From PALSA-505 sp036267135 (GTDB taxonomy: Bacteria; Actinomycetota; Actinomycetes; Streptosporangiales; Streptosporangiaceae), in assembly GCA_036267135.1 (NCBI GenBank), contig DATAWQ010000052.1, positions 1-64,000 of the forward strand: DNA of 64,000 nucleotides, written 5' to 3'. Shown here piece after piece: positions 36,615 to 45,745 of this stretch. The notes below the pieces were generated by a model, which made no database searches, was not told the origin of the DNA, and saw only the letters and a list, made by a program, of their open reading frames with translations. The translations under genes were made by a program, and so were the position numbers. Positions within the stretch are counted from its first letter, which is position 1. Each line of letters opens with the position of its first letter.

Positions 36615-37916
36615 ATGGACCACAGTGTCGTCAAGCGGCTGCGCGGCGAGGTCGGTGACCGGCTGGCCGAGCAGCGGCGCCGGGACGCCGCCGCCGGGAG
36701 GCCGCCGATGGCGGGCGAGGACGAGCGGCAGTACGCGCGGGCGCTCGTCGCCCAGGTGCTTGAGGAGTACGCCCGCAGTGAGATCACCGCGGGTCGGCGG
36801 CCGCCCAACGCCCAGGAAGAAGAAGATCTGGCCTCGGCCATCCACGCCGCGCTGTTCGGGGTGGGCAGGCTGCAGCCGCTGCTGGAGGACCAGCAGATAG
36901 AGAACATCGACATCAACGGGTGCGACCGGGTCTTTCTCGGCTACGCCGACGGCCGGGAGGTGCTGGGCGAGCCTGTCGCCGAGAGCGACGCGGAGCTGAT
37001 CGAGCTGATCCAGGTCCTCGCCGCCTACTCGGGCCTGTCCAGCCGCCCGTTTGACACCGCCAACCCCCAGCTCGACCTGCGGCTGCCGGACGGTTCCCGG
37101 CTGTCGGCGGTGATGGACGTGACGATGCGGCCCGCGGTGTCCATCCGCCGGGCCCGGCTGGGCAAGGTGTTCCTGGCTGACCTGGTCGGCAACGGCACCA
37201 TGTCACCTGAGGTCGGCTCGTTCCTCGCGGCGGCGGTGACGGCGCGGAAGAACATCATGATCGCCGGGGCCACCAACGCCGGCAAGACCACGCTGCTGCG
37301 CGCGCTGGCCAACCAGATCGCTCCCGAAGAGCGGCTCGTCACCATCGAGCGCGCGCTCGAACTCGGCCTCGAGCACTTTCCCGAGCTGCACCCGAACGTG
37401 GTGGCGCTGGAGGAACGGCTGCCGAACATGGAGGGCCTGGGCGGGATCTCCATGGCCGAACTGGTCCGCCGCTCGCTGCGGATGAACCCGAGCCGGGTGA
37501 TCGTCGGCGAGGTTCTCGGCGACGAGATCGTCACCATGCTCAACGCGATGACCCAGGGCAACGACGGGTCGCTGTCCACTATCCACTCCAACTCCTCGGT
37601 GGAAGTGTTCAACCGGATCTCCACTTACGCGATCCAGGCCGGCGAACGGCTGCCGGTCGAGGCGACCCACATGCTGATCGCCGGGGCGATCGACTTCGTG
37701 GTGTTCATCGAGAAAAAGAACAACTTCGGGCACGGCGGCACGCTGCGCCGGTTCGTGAACAGCGTCCGCGAGGTCACCGGCGTGGACGGGCGGGTCCAGT
37801 CGAGCGAGGTGTTCACCCGGGGCCCGGATGGGCGCGCGGTGCCGCACGCCCCGCTCTCCTGCGGGGATGAGCTCGCCCAGCACGGTTACGACCCGTTGCG
37901 CGGAGCGTGGCGATGA
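36615..37916 (+). CDS. tadA: Tad secretion ATPase TadA/CpaF
   Basis: Hexameric type II/IV secretion ATPase that powers Flp pilus extension. The 433-aa protein has the N-terminal helical domain, the FLGYADGREVLGE and LRLPDGSRLSAVM blocks, Walker A GATNAGKTTLLRAL (about residue 220), the Asp box (TIERALELGLEHFPELH), Walker B (RVIVGEVLGDEIVTML) and the His box (GNDGSLSTIHSNS). ATG at 36615 with GGGAGG about 10 bases upstream. Its stop overlaps the tadB start. Confidence 0.93.
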   Translation: MDHSVVKRLRGEVGDRLAEQRRRDAAAGRPPMAGEDERQYARALVAQVLEEYARSEITAGRRPPNAQEEEDLASAIHAALFGVGRLQPLLEDQQIENIDINGCDRVFLGYADGREVLGEPVAESDAELIELIQVLAAYSGLSSRPFDTANPQLDLRLPDGSRLSAVMDVTMRPAVSIRRARLGKVFLADLVGNGTMSPEVGSFLAAAVTARKNIMIAGATNAGKTTLLRALANQIAPEERLVTIERALELGLEHFPELHPNVVALEERLPNMEGLGGISMAELVRRSLRMNPSRVIVGEVLGDEIVTMLNAMTQGNDGSLSTIHSNSSVEVFNRISTYAIQAGERLPVEATHMLIAGAIDFVVFIEKKNNFGHGGTLRRFVNSVREVTGVDGRVQSSEVFTRGPDGRAVPHAPLSCGDELAQHGYDPLRGAWR

Positions 37917-38827
37917 ACGGTTTTTCCACGGGCCAGTTGCTGGCCATCGTGGCGGGTGCCGCCGCGGGCGGCGGGCTGTTCCTGCTCATCGTCGCGATAC
38001 GCGGGATCGCGCCCAAGCCGCCGAGCCCGCGGTCCAAGCGCATCGAGACCCAGCTCAGGGAGCTGGCCGGGGTGCGGGGCGGAATAGCCCTGGTAACCGG
38101 CGTACTAGTGCTGGTGGCCACCGGGTGGGTGGTGGCCGGGATCGGGACCGCGCTGCTCGTGCTCGGCTGGCGCGGCATCGGCGGGGCCGCGGGTGAACGC
38201 CGGGCCATGGCCGGTCTGGAAGCGCTGGCCATGTGGACCGAGTCGCTGCGGGACACGGTGGCCGGGGCGGTCAGCCTGGAGCAGGCGATCCCGTCCTCGC
38301 TGCGCGCCGCGGCGCCGGCCATCCAGATGCCGCTGGCCAGCCTGGTGGACCGGCTGCACACCAGGATGCCGATGCCCGAGGCGCTGAGCCGGTTCGCCGA
38401 CGACCTCGACGACCCCAGCGCCGACATGATCATCGCCGCGCTGGTCATCAACGCCAGGCTGCGCGGGCCCGGCCTGCGTGACCTGCTGTCCGCGCTGGCC
38501 ATGTCGGTCCGCGAGGAACTGCACATGCGGACCAAGGTGAACGCCGAGCGCAGGGCGACCCGGCGCAGCATCCAGATCGTGGTCGCGGTTTCGGTCGGCC
38601 TGGCCCTGCTCCTGGCCATCTTCAACCGGGGGTACGTGCACCCCTACAGTTCCGTGCTGGGGCAGCTCATCCTGATCGTGGTGGCGCTGCTGTACGGCGC
38701 GGCCTTCGTGTGGCTGCGCAAGCTGGCCACGTTCGACTCGCCCGAGCGGATGCTGGCCTTCGCGCCGTCCGCCGCCCCGCCGCAAGTGCCGCAGACCGTG
38801 GCCGGCTGGCGGGGAGGGCCACGATGA
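37913..38827 (+). CDS. tadB: Tad membrane platform protein TadB
   Basis: The 304-aa protein has an N-terminal helix pair, a GspF-type cytoplasmic domain (ALAMWTESLRDTVAGAVSLEQAI; SALAMSVREELHMRTKVNAERRATRRS) and two C-terminal helices. It is an inner-membrane platform subunit that couples TadA to pilin assembly. ATG at 37913 overlaps the tadA stop (ATGA), and its stop overlaps tadC the same way. Confidence 0.88.
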   Translation: MNGFSTGQLLAIVAGAAAGGGLFLLIVAIRGIAPKPPSPRSKRIETQLRELAGVRGGIALVTGVLVLVATGWVVAGIGTALLVLGWRGIGGAAGERRAMAGLEALAMWTESLRDTVAGAVSLEQAIPSSLRAAAPAIQMPLASLVDRLHTRMPMPEALSRFADDLDDPSADMIIAALVINARLRGPGLRDLLSALAMSVREELHMRTKVNAERRATRRSIQIVVAVSVGLALLLAIFNRGYVHPYSSVLGQLILIVVALLYGAAFVWLRKLATFDSPERMLAFAPSAAPPQVPQTVAGWRGGPR

Positions 38828-39726
38828 TCCCGGCCATCCTGGCGGGCGCCATCGCCGGCGGCGGGCTGTTCCTGCTGGCCCTCGCGCTGATCCCGCGCCG
38901 CGTCAGCCTGGCCAGGCAGATCGCCGCCCTGGACACGCCGGCGGCGGCGTACCAGCCGGCCCGGCGCACCGCCGGCGCCGAGAGCGAGTTCAGCCGCAGG
39001 CTGGGCGCCATGCTGGCCAGGTTCTGCGCCGAGCAGGGCTGGGAGTTCCCCTCGCTGCGGTCCAACCTCAGGCTGACCGGCAAGTCGTTCGAGAACTACC
39101 TGGCCACCAAGGTGCTGCTGGCCGTCTTCGGGCTGATCATCGTCCCGCTGTTCTTCACCGGGCTGTCCGTGGTCGGCGTGCACCTGTCGGTGCTCATCCC
39201 GGTCTGGATCGCGCTGGCGGTGGCCGCGGGGTTCTTCTTCCTGCCCGACCTGGAGCTCAAGCGGGAGGCGGACCGGCGCAGGAAGGACTTCAGGCACGCG
39301 GTCGGGGCGTTCCTCGACTTGGTGGCCATGAGCTTGGCCGGCGGGCGGGGAGTGCCCGAGGCGCTGATGGGGGCCAGCGAGGTCGGCGGCGGCTGGGCGA
39401 TGTGGCTGATCAAGGACGCACTGGCCAACGCGCGAATCATCGGGCAAACCCCCTGGCAGGCGCTTGGCAAGCTGGGTGAGGAAATCAAGGTGGACGAGCT
39501 CAAGGACCTGTCCGCCGCACTCAGCCTGGTGGCGGAGGACGGCGCCAAGGTCCGCCAGTCGCTCACCGCGCGGGCCGCCAGCCTGCGCCGTAAAGAGATC
39601 GCCGAACTCGAAGGGCAGGCCGGGGAGCGCTCGCAGTCCATGCTGGTCGCGCAGATGCTCATGTGCGCCGGCTTCATGCTCTTCCTGATTTTCCCGGCGG
39701 TGATCGCCCTGCTCGGCATCGGCTGA
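38824..39726 (+). CDS. tadC: Tad membrane platform protein TadC
   Basis: The 300-aa protein is a second GspF-type platform subunit with an N-terminal membrane helix, two helices in the middle (LLAVFGLIIVPLFFTGLSVV and nearby), the F domain (FRHAVGAFLDLVAMSLAGGRGVPEAL; RAASLRRKEIAELEGQAGER) and a C-terminal helix (FMLFLIFPAVIALLGIG). ATG at 38824 overlaps tadB; an open frame from 38710 upstream is tadB shadow. Confidence 0.88.
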   Translation: MIPAILAGAIAGGGLFLLALALIPRRVSLARQIAALDTPAAAYQPARRTAGAESEFSRRLGAMLARFCAEQGWEFPSLRSNLRLTGKSFENYLATKVLLAVFGLIIVPLFFTGLSVVGVHLSVLIPVWIALAVAAGFFFLPDLELKREADRRRKDFRHAVGAFLDLVAMSLAGGRGVPEALMGASEVGGGWAMWLIKDALANARIIGQTPWQALGKLGEEIKVDELKDLSAALSLVAEDGAKVRQSLTARAASLRRKEIAELEGQAGERSQSMLVAQMLMCAGFMLFLIFPAVIALLGIG

Positions 39727-39805
39727 AAGTGATCTCTACGGCCATGAGAACCCACGGATATTTAACAACCGAGAATCACCAACGACGTAAGGGTGGAGAA
39801 AACAC

Positions 39806-40042
39806 ATGAACAGGTTCACAAGCCCGCTGGACGGGCCTTACGGGCTCTACCTGCGTACCCTGCTCGAGTTCCGGGCCGACAACCTGCGCAAGCACATGAG
39901 CAGGGGAGACGTAGGGGCGTCCGCTATCGAGTTGGCGATCATCACCGCTATCGTCGGCGGGGTCGCGGTGGTCTTGGCCCTCCTCATCAAGACCGTCGTA
40001 CATAACAACAGCACCCAGATCAAGAAGCTTTCCAACCCCTAG
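39806..40042 (+). CDS. Flp-type pilin
   Basis: The 78-aa protein is the likely major pilin. A cytoplasmic leader of 37 residues ends in Gly37, followed by ASAIELAIITAIVGG with Glu at position +5, the class III/type IV prepilin pattern, and one hydrophobic helix. It is the cut substrate of the prepilin peptidase at the end of the locus. The leader is long for Flp. ATG at 39806 with a weak purine-rich site; an 80-bp gap separates it from tadC, so it could have a separate RNA end to raise its level. Confidence 0.85.
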   Translation: MNRFTSPLDGPYGLYLRTLLEFRADNLRKHMSRGDVGASAIELAIITAIVGGVAVVLALLIKTVVHNNSTQIKKLSNP

Positions 40043-40516
40043 GTGCAGTCGTTGTCCGGTTGGAGAAACGGGTCGCGGTGGCTGTCGCGCCACGTCCGGG
40101 GACTGACGCGCGATCGTGGTTCGAGCGCGATCGAGCTGGTGATTCTGGCGCCCGCCCTGCTGATCCTCACCATGCTGGTGATCCAGTGGGCGCTGTGGTT
40201 CCAGGCCCGCCAGGTGGCGCTGAACGTCGCCCAGCAAGGCGCGCGCTACGCCAGGGCGCAGCAGACGAACTGGGCGCAGACGGCGGTCACCCAGGCGGAC
40301 GCCTTTTACGCCCAGATCCACACCCACGTGCTCTCCAAGCCCCAGATCCAGGTGAGTCCGGATAACGGCGCACCGAACCAGGTCTACGTCACTGTGACCG
40401 GGTACGTGCCCTCGCTGATCCCGGGAATGCCCAGGCTGACCGTACGCGAGACATCGGGAGGTGACGTCGAGTGCTTCAGGCCGCCCAGTGGCGACGCGCA
40501 ATCGCAATGCGGCTGA
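40043..40516 (+). CDS. TadE-like pseudopilin
   Basis: The 157-aa protein has a prepilin-like site G26 followed by SSAIELVILAPALLIL, with Glu at +5, a single membrane helix and a periplasmic domain with a Cys pair near the end. TadE-type pseudopilins are needed for Flp assembly. GTG at 40043 directly after the pilin stop. It overlaps the next gene by 46 bases. Confidence 0.85.
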   Translation: MQSLSGWRNGSRWLSRHVRGLTRDRGSSAIELVILAPALLILTMLVIQWALWFQARQVALNVAQQGARYARAQQTNWAQTAVTQADAFYAQIHTHVLSKPQIQVSPDNGAPNQVYVTVTGYVPSLIPGMPRLTVRETSGGDVECFRPPSGDAQSQCG

Positions 40517-40956
40517 CCCGCCCCGAGCTGACTGGCCCCGAGCTGACTGGCCCCGAGCTGACCGGCCCCGACCGCGGGTCCATGGCCGTCGAGTTCGCCC
40601 TGCTGGCGCCCGCGTTCATCATCTTGATGCTGCTGCTCGTGCTGGGCGGGCGCGTGGTGGAGGCGCAGGGCCAGGTGGACGGCGCGGCCAGGGACGCCGC
40701 CCGGGCCGCCTCGGTGCAGAGCGACGGCGACAACGTGGCCGCCGCCATCCAGAACGCCGCGGACGGCGACCTGTATACCTCGGGCCACACCGTGTGCGAG
40801 CAGGCGCCGAAGGGAAAGTGGGCACCAGGGAACGGTGCGGTGAGCGTCACCATCCAATGCCGGGTCAACGTGGGCTTCTTCCCCGGGCTGCACTCGATGA
40901 CGATGACCGGGCACGCGGTGGCGCCGCTCGACACGTACGTGGAAAGGAACTGGTGA
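40471..40956 (+). CDS. Second TadE-like pseudopilin
   Basis: The 161-aa protein has G36 followed by SMAVEFALLAPAFIILML, again Glu at +5, one helix and a periplasmic domain. The leader contains three copies of T-G-P-E-L encoded by near-identical 15-bp units (about 40526-40565). GTG at 40471 was chosen because GGGAGG (40456-40461) is well spaced; an ATG at 40507 lacks such a site. The overlap with the previous gene suggests coupled translation. Confidence 0.8.
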   Translation: MLQAAQWRRAIAMRLTRPELTGPELTGPELTGPDRGSMAVEFALLAPAFIILMLLLVLGGRVVEAQGQVDGAARDAARAASVQSDGDNVAAAIQNAADGDLYTSGHTVCEQAPKGKWAPGNGAVSVTIQCRVNVGFFPGLHSMTMTGHAVAPLDTYVERNW

Positions 40957-40963
40957 GCGAGCC

Positions 40964-41404
40964 ATGGTGCACGTGCGCGACCGCGGCTCCGTCTCGCTGT
41001 ACCTGGCCATCTTCGCGATCGCGATCTTCGCGCTGCTGGCCCTGCTGGTGGACGGCGGAACCGCGATCAACGCGCGGGAGCGGGCCGCCGACATCGCCGA
41101 GCAGGCCGCGCGCGCGGCCGCGAACCAGGTCGACGTGGCTGACCTGCGGGCCGGCAACCCACAGATCATGATCGGCCCGGGCGCCTGCGATGCGGCGGAC
41201 GGCGTGGTGGAGGAGTATCAGGTGACCAGCCACACCAGCGCGTCCGTTAAGAGTTGTGACGCCGAGGTGGGTGCGACTTCCGCCACGGTCTATGTATCCG
41301 TCCATACCTCGCCGCTTATCCCGCTGATTTTCGGTAACTTCACCATGACAGCCAGTGCGACCGCATATCCGGCGTGCGGGATCACCCAGGGAGGTCAGTG
41401 CTGA
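40964..41404 (+). CDS. TadG-like pilus-associated protein
   Basis: The 146-aa protein has one N-terminal helix (RGSVSLYLAIFAIAIFALLALLVD with DGGTAINARERAADIAEQAARAAANQVD after it), the pattern of TadG/Rv3654c-type proteins. The +5 position is Tyr rather than Glu, so it may not be processed as a prepilin. Its stop overlaps the next ATG. Confidence 0.78.
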   Translation: MVHVRDRGSVSLYLAIFAIAIFALLALLVDGGTAINARERAADIAEQAARAAANQVDVADLRAGNPQIMIGPGACDAADGVVEEYQVTSHTSASVKSCDAEVGATSATVYVSVHTSPLIPLIFGNFTMTASATAYPACGITQGGQC

Positions 41405-44400
41405 TGGCACCTCCGATTCCGGGCCTCAAGCCCCCGCCCCTTGCATCGCGCCGTTCCGTGGGCGACATCGCGGCCGGGCTGCTGGCCAGCGTCGCGCTGG
41501 CCGTGCTGCTCGTGGGCGTGCCGGCCGCGCTGATCACTGTGCTCGGCCTGCCCATCCCGCACAGCAAGCCCGCGCTGTCCCTGCTTACCCACCAGCTCAG
41601 CATCCTGAGCCTGATCCAGATCTTGTCGATCATCGTCTGGCTGGCCTGGCTGCAACTGGTCTTCTGCGTGGCCGTCGAGGTCAGGGCCGCGATCAAGAAC
41701 GCGGGAGTGCCGGCCAGGATCCCGTTGTCCGGCGGCACCCAGGCGGTCGCGCACCGGCTGGTCACCGCCGCGCTGCTGCTGTTCACCGCCGCGGGCTCGC
41801 TGTCGCCCGCCTTCGCCAGCACCGGCCCGGCGCACCACACATCCCATTCCGCTCTCCTGGCCGAAAAGACGCCCTACGGCCAGTTCGCGGCCCCGCAGCC
41901 GGGCCCACCGATCCAGGCGGTGCTGACCAGCCACGAAACGGCGGGCCTGAACGCGGCCGAGGCGGCCGGGGCCGGCGGGAGCAGCGTGAGCTCGCATGGC
42001 GTCGAGAAGATCTACGTAGTGAAACCGCCGGTTGGCCGGTTCCACCAGAGCCTGTGGGAGATAGCCGAGAACCACCTGGGTAACGGGCTGCGGTACCGCG
42101 AGATCTTCGAGATGAACGCCGGCCGGCCGCAGCCGGACGGGACCACCCTGACCATCGCCTCACTGATCAGGCCCGGCTGGGTGCTGCGGATGCCGCGCGA
42201 CGCGTACGGCCCCGGCGTCGAGATCGTCTCACCCGGCGCCCCGGGCGCCGCGGCGCGCGCCGCCGAGCAGGCCGGCGCCAGCCAGGCCCAGCGGGCCAGC
42301 GAGGCGGCCACCGGCACGCCGGGCGCCACCTCCGGCACCCCAGGATCGCTGGCGGGCGGCCAGCCCAGCCAGAGCCCGCCCGCCGCCGCGGTCACCCCCA
42401 GCACACCCACCTCCCCAAGCCAGCCCACCTCCCCCAGCCAGACGAGCATGCCGGGGGCCGCGGGGGTCGCGGGCGGCGCCGCCGCCGCCGAGCACACCGG
42501 GGCGGCCCAGGCTCAGCGCATCACCCAGGCGGAGACCGGCCATCGCGCGGCCATCCCCGGCGCCACGCAGAGCCCAGCCACCGGGACCGCCCAGAGCCCC
42601 GGCGCCGTGCCGTCGCACACTCCCGGCGCCACCCACGGGCCGGATGCCGCCGAGCGGACGACGGCCGGCCAAGCCGACCGGGCCAGCCAGGCCGCGGCCG
42701 GTCACCACGCGGCCATCCCCGGCTCCCTGCAGAGCCCCAACGCCATGCTGTCGCAGGCTCCCGGCGCCACCCACGGGCCGGACGCCGCCGAGCGGACGGG
42801 AGCCGGCCAGGCCGACCAGGCCACCCAGGCCGGGACCGGCGGCCAAGCGGCCATTCCCGGCCCCACCCAGAGCCCTCAGTTCGGTTCCAGCGGCCCCGCT
42901 AGCCCCACCGGATCCGCTAGCCCAACCACAGGCAGCCCAACCATGGGCAGCCCAACCATGGGCGGTATCCACGTCGGCGGCGGACCGGCGTACAGCGCGC
43001 TCGGGCCCGAGCACGACCAGGTCAGCGGCGCGCTGCCCGCGTTCCCGCACGAGCTGGCCGCGTCCTCGCTGCTGTCGGCCGGGCTGCTGGCCGCGCTCAG
43101 CAAGCGCAAGCGCGAGCAACTCTGGCAGCGTGCCTACGGCATGAGCGTGCCCAGGCCGGAGGGCGCGGCGGCCATGGCTGAGTCCGCGCTGCGGCTGGGC
43201 GCGAACGACTCGGCCGTCCGGCTGCTCGACACCGGGCTTCGCTCGCTCTCCCAGGAACTGGCCGCCCGGGGCAAGATCCCGCCGACCGTGTTCGCCGCGC
43301 ACATCGGCCAGGTCAACCTGGACCTGTGGATCGCCAGCGCCGACCGGAACCCGCCGCACCCGTGGGTGCCGGTGGATGACGGCCAGGTCTGGCGGCTGCC
43401 GCTGACCGCGGTGGCCAACCTGGACCCGGACGACGCCGGCGCCGCGCTGGCGCCCTACCCCGGGCTGATCTCCATCGGCACCAGCGACACCGGCCGGATG
43501 CTCGTGGACCTCGAGGTCGCGCACGGGCTGATCGCCGTCCGCGGGCCGCACGCCATGGTGCAGGCGGTGCTGGCCGCGATGGCCGTCGAGCTGGCCACCA
43601 ACCGCTGGTCGGACCGAATGCGGATCACCCTGGTCGGGTTCAGCCGCGATCTCGCGATGATCTGTCCTGAGCGGTTCACAACCGCGGACTCGCTCGACGA
43701 AGCCCTGCCGGCTCTCGAAGCCAGGGCGGCAGAGATCGACCGCGCGCTGGCCTCCCTGCCTGCCAGTACTGAGCTGCCCGCCGACACCGAAGAGTCGGGG
43801 GCCGAGCAGGAAAGTTCGGTACTGGTCGGCCGGTCCCGCGGGCTGCAGCCCGACTCCTGGGCGCCGCACTACCTGATCTCGGCCATCCCGCCCACCCCGC
43901 AGCAGCGCGAGCGGCTGCTGACGCTGGCCACCACCAGGCACCGCACCGCCATGGGCTACGTGGTCGCGGGCGACGCACCCGGCGCGACCTGGAGCTGGGA
44001 CGTCAACGAGCAGGGCCGGCTGCATGCCGGGGTGCTCGGGTTCGACCTGCGGGCCCAGTTGCTGCCCGCGCAGCAGTACGCGGCGGTCATCGACCTGTTC
44101 CGCACGGCCAGCCGTACCGACGGCGTCCCGCTGTCCGCCCCGCCGCCGGACACGGCGCCGCCCGAGCAGCTCGTCCCCGGCGCGCGGATGGCGGTCGAGG
44201 TCAGCATGCTCGGCCAGGTGGCCGTGCAGGCGCCCGGCGGCATCGAGCCGAACCGGGTGGGCGCGGCCACCGAGATCGTGGCCTTCCTGGCCGCCCACCC
44301 CGAGGGCGTGCACCCCACCGTGCTCACCCACGCGATCTGGCCGCGCGGCGTCACCGCCGACGTCAGGGAGGCGGCCTTCGCCCGGGTCAGGGACTGGCTG

Positions 44401-44961
44401 GGCACCGACGCCAACGGCCAGCCCAACCTGGTCACCGACGCGGCCGGGCTGATGCGGCTCGGCCCGCAGGTCCGGGTGGACTGGCAGGTGTTCCGCTCGC
44501 TGGTCGGCCAGTCGATCCTGGCCCGGCAGGCGGTGGCCCAGGCCGACCGGCAGGAGACCGCCTACCTGGCCAGGGCCATGGACATGGTGCAGGGCCAACT
44601 GCTCGACGGGCACGACCCGCGCCGGTACGCCTGGCTGGCCGCCGACCCGCTGGAATACCAGGCCACCGCCCAGGTAGCCGACGTCGCGCACAGGCTCTGC
44701 GAGCTGCGCATGGTCATGGGCGACGCCGACGGCGCCATGGACGCGGCCAGGTCGGGCCTGCGGTTCGCCTTCAACGACGAACTGCTGTGGCGGGATCTGC
44801 TCACCGCCGCGCACGCCACCGGCCAGGAGCACGTGCTGCGCGGGGTCGTGGGGGAAATGTCGGCCCGGGTCTCGCTGGACGAGGTGCTGCCCAGGATGGC
44901 TCCGGAGACCGAGGCGCTGATCGACACGCTGCTGCCGTCCTGGCGATCCTCGGTTGCCTGA
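41404..44961 (+). CDS. Large membrane protein with LysM and BTAD-type C-terminal domains
   Basis: The 1185-aa protein begins with about three membrane helices (20-140), then a LysM-like domain (about 205-265; SLWEIAENHLGNGLRYREIFEMN ... PGWVLRMP), a 250-residue Ala/Gly/Pro/Gln-rich region with three degenerate 40-aa repeats (GATHGPDAAER core), a further helix (about 555-575) and a large C-terminal part that ends in a winged-helix plus BTAD-like region (ATEIVAFLAAHPEGVHPTVLTHAIWPRGV; RLCELRMVMGDADGAMDAARSGL). Such LysM-BTAD proteins are typical of actinobacterial Tad loci; the DNA-binding-like domain joined to a membrane and cell-wall module is notable. ATG at 41404 overlaps the upstream stop. 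Confidence 0.82.
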   Translation: MAPPIPGLKPPPLASRRSVGDIAAGLLASVALAVLLVGVPAALITVLGLPIPHSKPALSLLTHQLSILSLIQILSIIVWLAWLQLVFCVAVEVRAAIKNAGVPARIPLSGGTQAVAHRLVTAALLLFTAAGSLSPAFASTGPAHHTSHSALLAEKTPYGQFAAPQPGPPIQAVLTSHETAGLNAAEAAGAGGSSVSSHGVEKIYVVKPPVGRFHQSLWEIAENHLGNGLRYREIFEMNAGRPQPDGTTLTIASLIRPGWVLRMPRDAYGPGVEIVSPGAPGAAARAAEQAGASQAQRASEAATGTPGATSGTPGSLAGGQPSQSPPAAAVTPSTPTSPSQPTSPSQTSMPGAAGVAGGAAAAEHTGAAQAQRITQAETGHRAAIPGATQSPATGTAQSPGAVPSHTPGATHGPDAAERTTAGQADRASQAAAGHHAAIPGSLQSPNAMLSQAPGATHGPDAAERTGAGQADQATQAGTGGQAAIPGPTQSPQFGSSGPASPTGSASPTTGSPTMGSPTMGGIHVGGGPAYSALGPEHDQVSGALPAFPHELAASSLLSAGLLAALSKRKREQLWQRAYGMSVPRPEGAAAMAESALRLGANDSAVRLLDTGLRSLSQELAARGKIPPTVFAAHIGQVNLDLWIASADRNPPHPWVPVDDGQVWRLPLTAVANLDPDDAGAALAPYPGLISIGTSDTGRMLVDLEVAHGLIAVRGPHAMVQAVLAAMAVELATNRWSDRMRITLVGFSRDLAMICPERFTTADSLDEALPALEARAAEIDRALASLPASTELPADTEESGAEQESSVLVGRSRGLQPDSWAPHYLISAIPPTPQQRERLLTLATTRHRTAMGYVVAGDAPGATWSWDVNEQGRLHAGVLGFDLRAQLLPAQQYAAVIDLFRTASRTDGVPLSAPPPDTAPPEQLVPGARMAVEVSMLGQVAVQAPGGIEPNRVGAATEIVAFLAAHPEGVHPTVLTHAIWPRGVTADVREAAFARVRDWLGTDANGQPNLVTDAAGLMRLGPQVRVDWQVFRSLVGQSILARQAVAQADRQETAYLARAMDMVQGQLLDGHDPRRYAWLAADPLEYQATAQVADVAHRLCELRMVMGDADGAMDAARSGLRFAFNDELLWRDLLTAAHATGQEHVLRGVVGEMSARVSLDEVLPRMAPETEALIDTLLPSWRSSVA

Positions 44962-44985
44962 GCCCGCGGGCAGGCCCGCCCATCG

Positions 44986-45717
44986 ATGAGAACGCTGCTG
45001 ATAGCACTGCTGGCGGTGGCCGGGCTGGCGGTCGGCCCGGTGCTACGGGCGGTGATCGTGGCGCTCTCGGTCCCGTCCGGCGGGCCGTGGCGCCGGGCCT
45101 GCCCGGCCTGTGGCGCGCCGCTGAGCTGGTTCTCGCCGCGCCTGTCGGCTGGGCGATGCGGGAGCGGCCGGGACCGGCTGGGGCCACCGGCCGCGACGGT
45201 CGAGGTCGCCACCGCGGCGCTGCTCGGATTGCTGGCCGCCGCCGTTCACCCCGGGCTTGTGCTGGTGGCCGTGGGCTTGCTGGCGGTGTGCGCGGTGCCG
45301 CTGGCCTTCGTCGACCTGGCCGCCCGGCGGCTGCCTGACCTGCTCACCGGGGCCGCCTATGCGGTCACCGCGGCGTTTCTGCTGCTGGCCGCCGCCACCG
45401 GCGGCGACTGGTCCCGGCTGGGCCGCGCGTTGCTCGGCGGGGTCGCATTCGCGGGGTTCGGCCTAATGCTGTTCCTGGTCAGCCCGGGCGGTTTCGGGCC
45501 CGGCGACATCAAGCTGGCCGCCGCCCTGGGCACCGCCCTGGCCTGGTTCGGCTGGCCCGCCCTGTTCGGCGGTGCGCTGGCCGGTTTCGGCCTGGGGGCG
45601 GGCTACGGCGTGGCCCTCCTGGTGGCGGGCCACGCCGGCCGCAAGTCACAGATTCCGTTCGGTCCATTCATGATTGCCGGAGCTTTCCTGGTCATGCTGG
45701 TCACCTCCTGGCAGTAG
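44986..45717 (+). CDS. Prepilin peptidase (A24 family)
   Basis: Aspartyl membrane protease that removes the leader of the Flp pilin and TadE proteins. The 243-aa protein has about six helices, a CPACGAPLSWF motif near residue 40, and the two catalytic Asp: Asp110 in FVDLAARRLPD and Asp174 in GPGDIKLAAALG. The usual second Cys pair is reduced to one Cys (RCGS). It ends the plus-strand Tad operon, 24 bp after the LysM-BTAD gene. Confidence 0.88.
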   Translation: MRTLLIALLAVAGLAVGPVLRAVIVALSVPSGGPWRRACPACGAPLSWFSPRLSAGRCGSGRDRLGPPAATVEVATAALLGLLAAAVHPGLVLVAVGLLAVCAVPLAFVDLAARRLPDLLTGAAYAVTAAFLLLAAATGGDWSRLGRALLGGVAFAGFGLMLFLVSPGGFGPGDIKLAAALGTALAWFGWPALFGGALAGFGLGAGYGVALLVAGHAGRKSQIPFGPFMIAGAFLVMLVTSWQ

Positions 45718-45745
45718 TCCGTCGCGTTGGCCGCGCCTGCCTGGC

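Noticed and set aside
40100..40130. GGTTCGAGCGCGATCGAG as a tRNA T-arm
   Set aside because: It lies within the TadE coding frame and no acceptor or anticodon stem surrounds it; no tRNA gene was recognised in the window.
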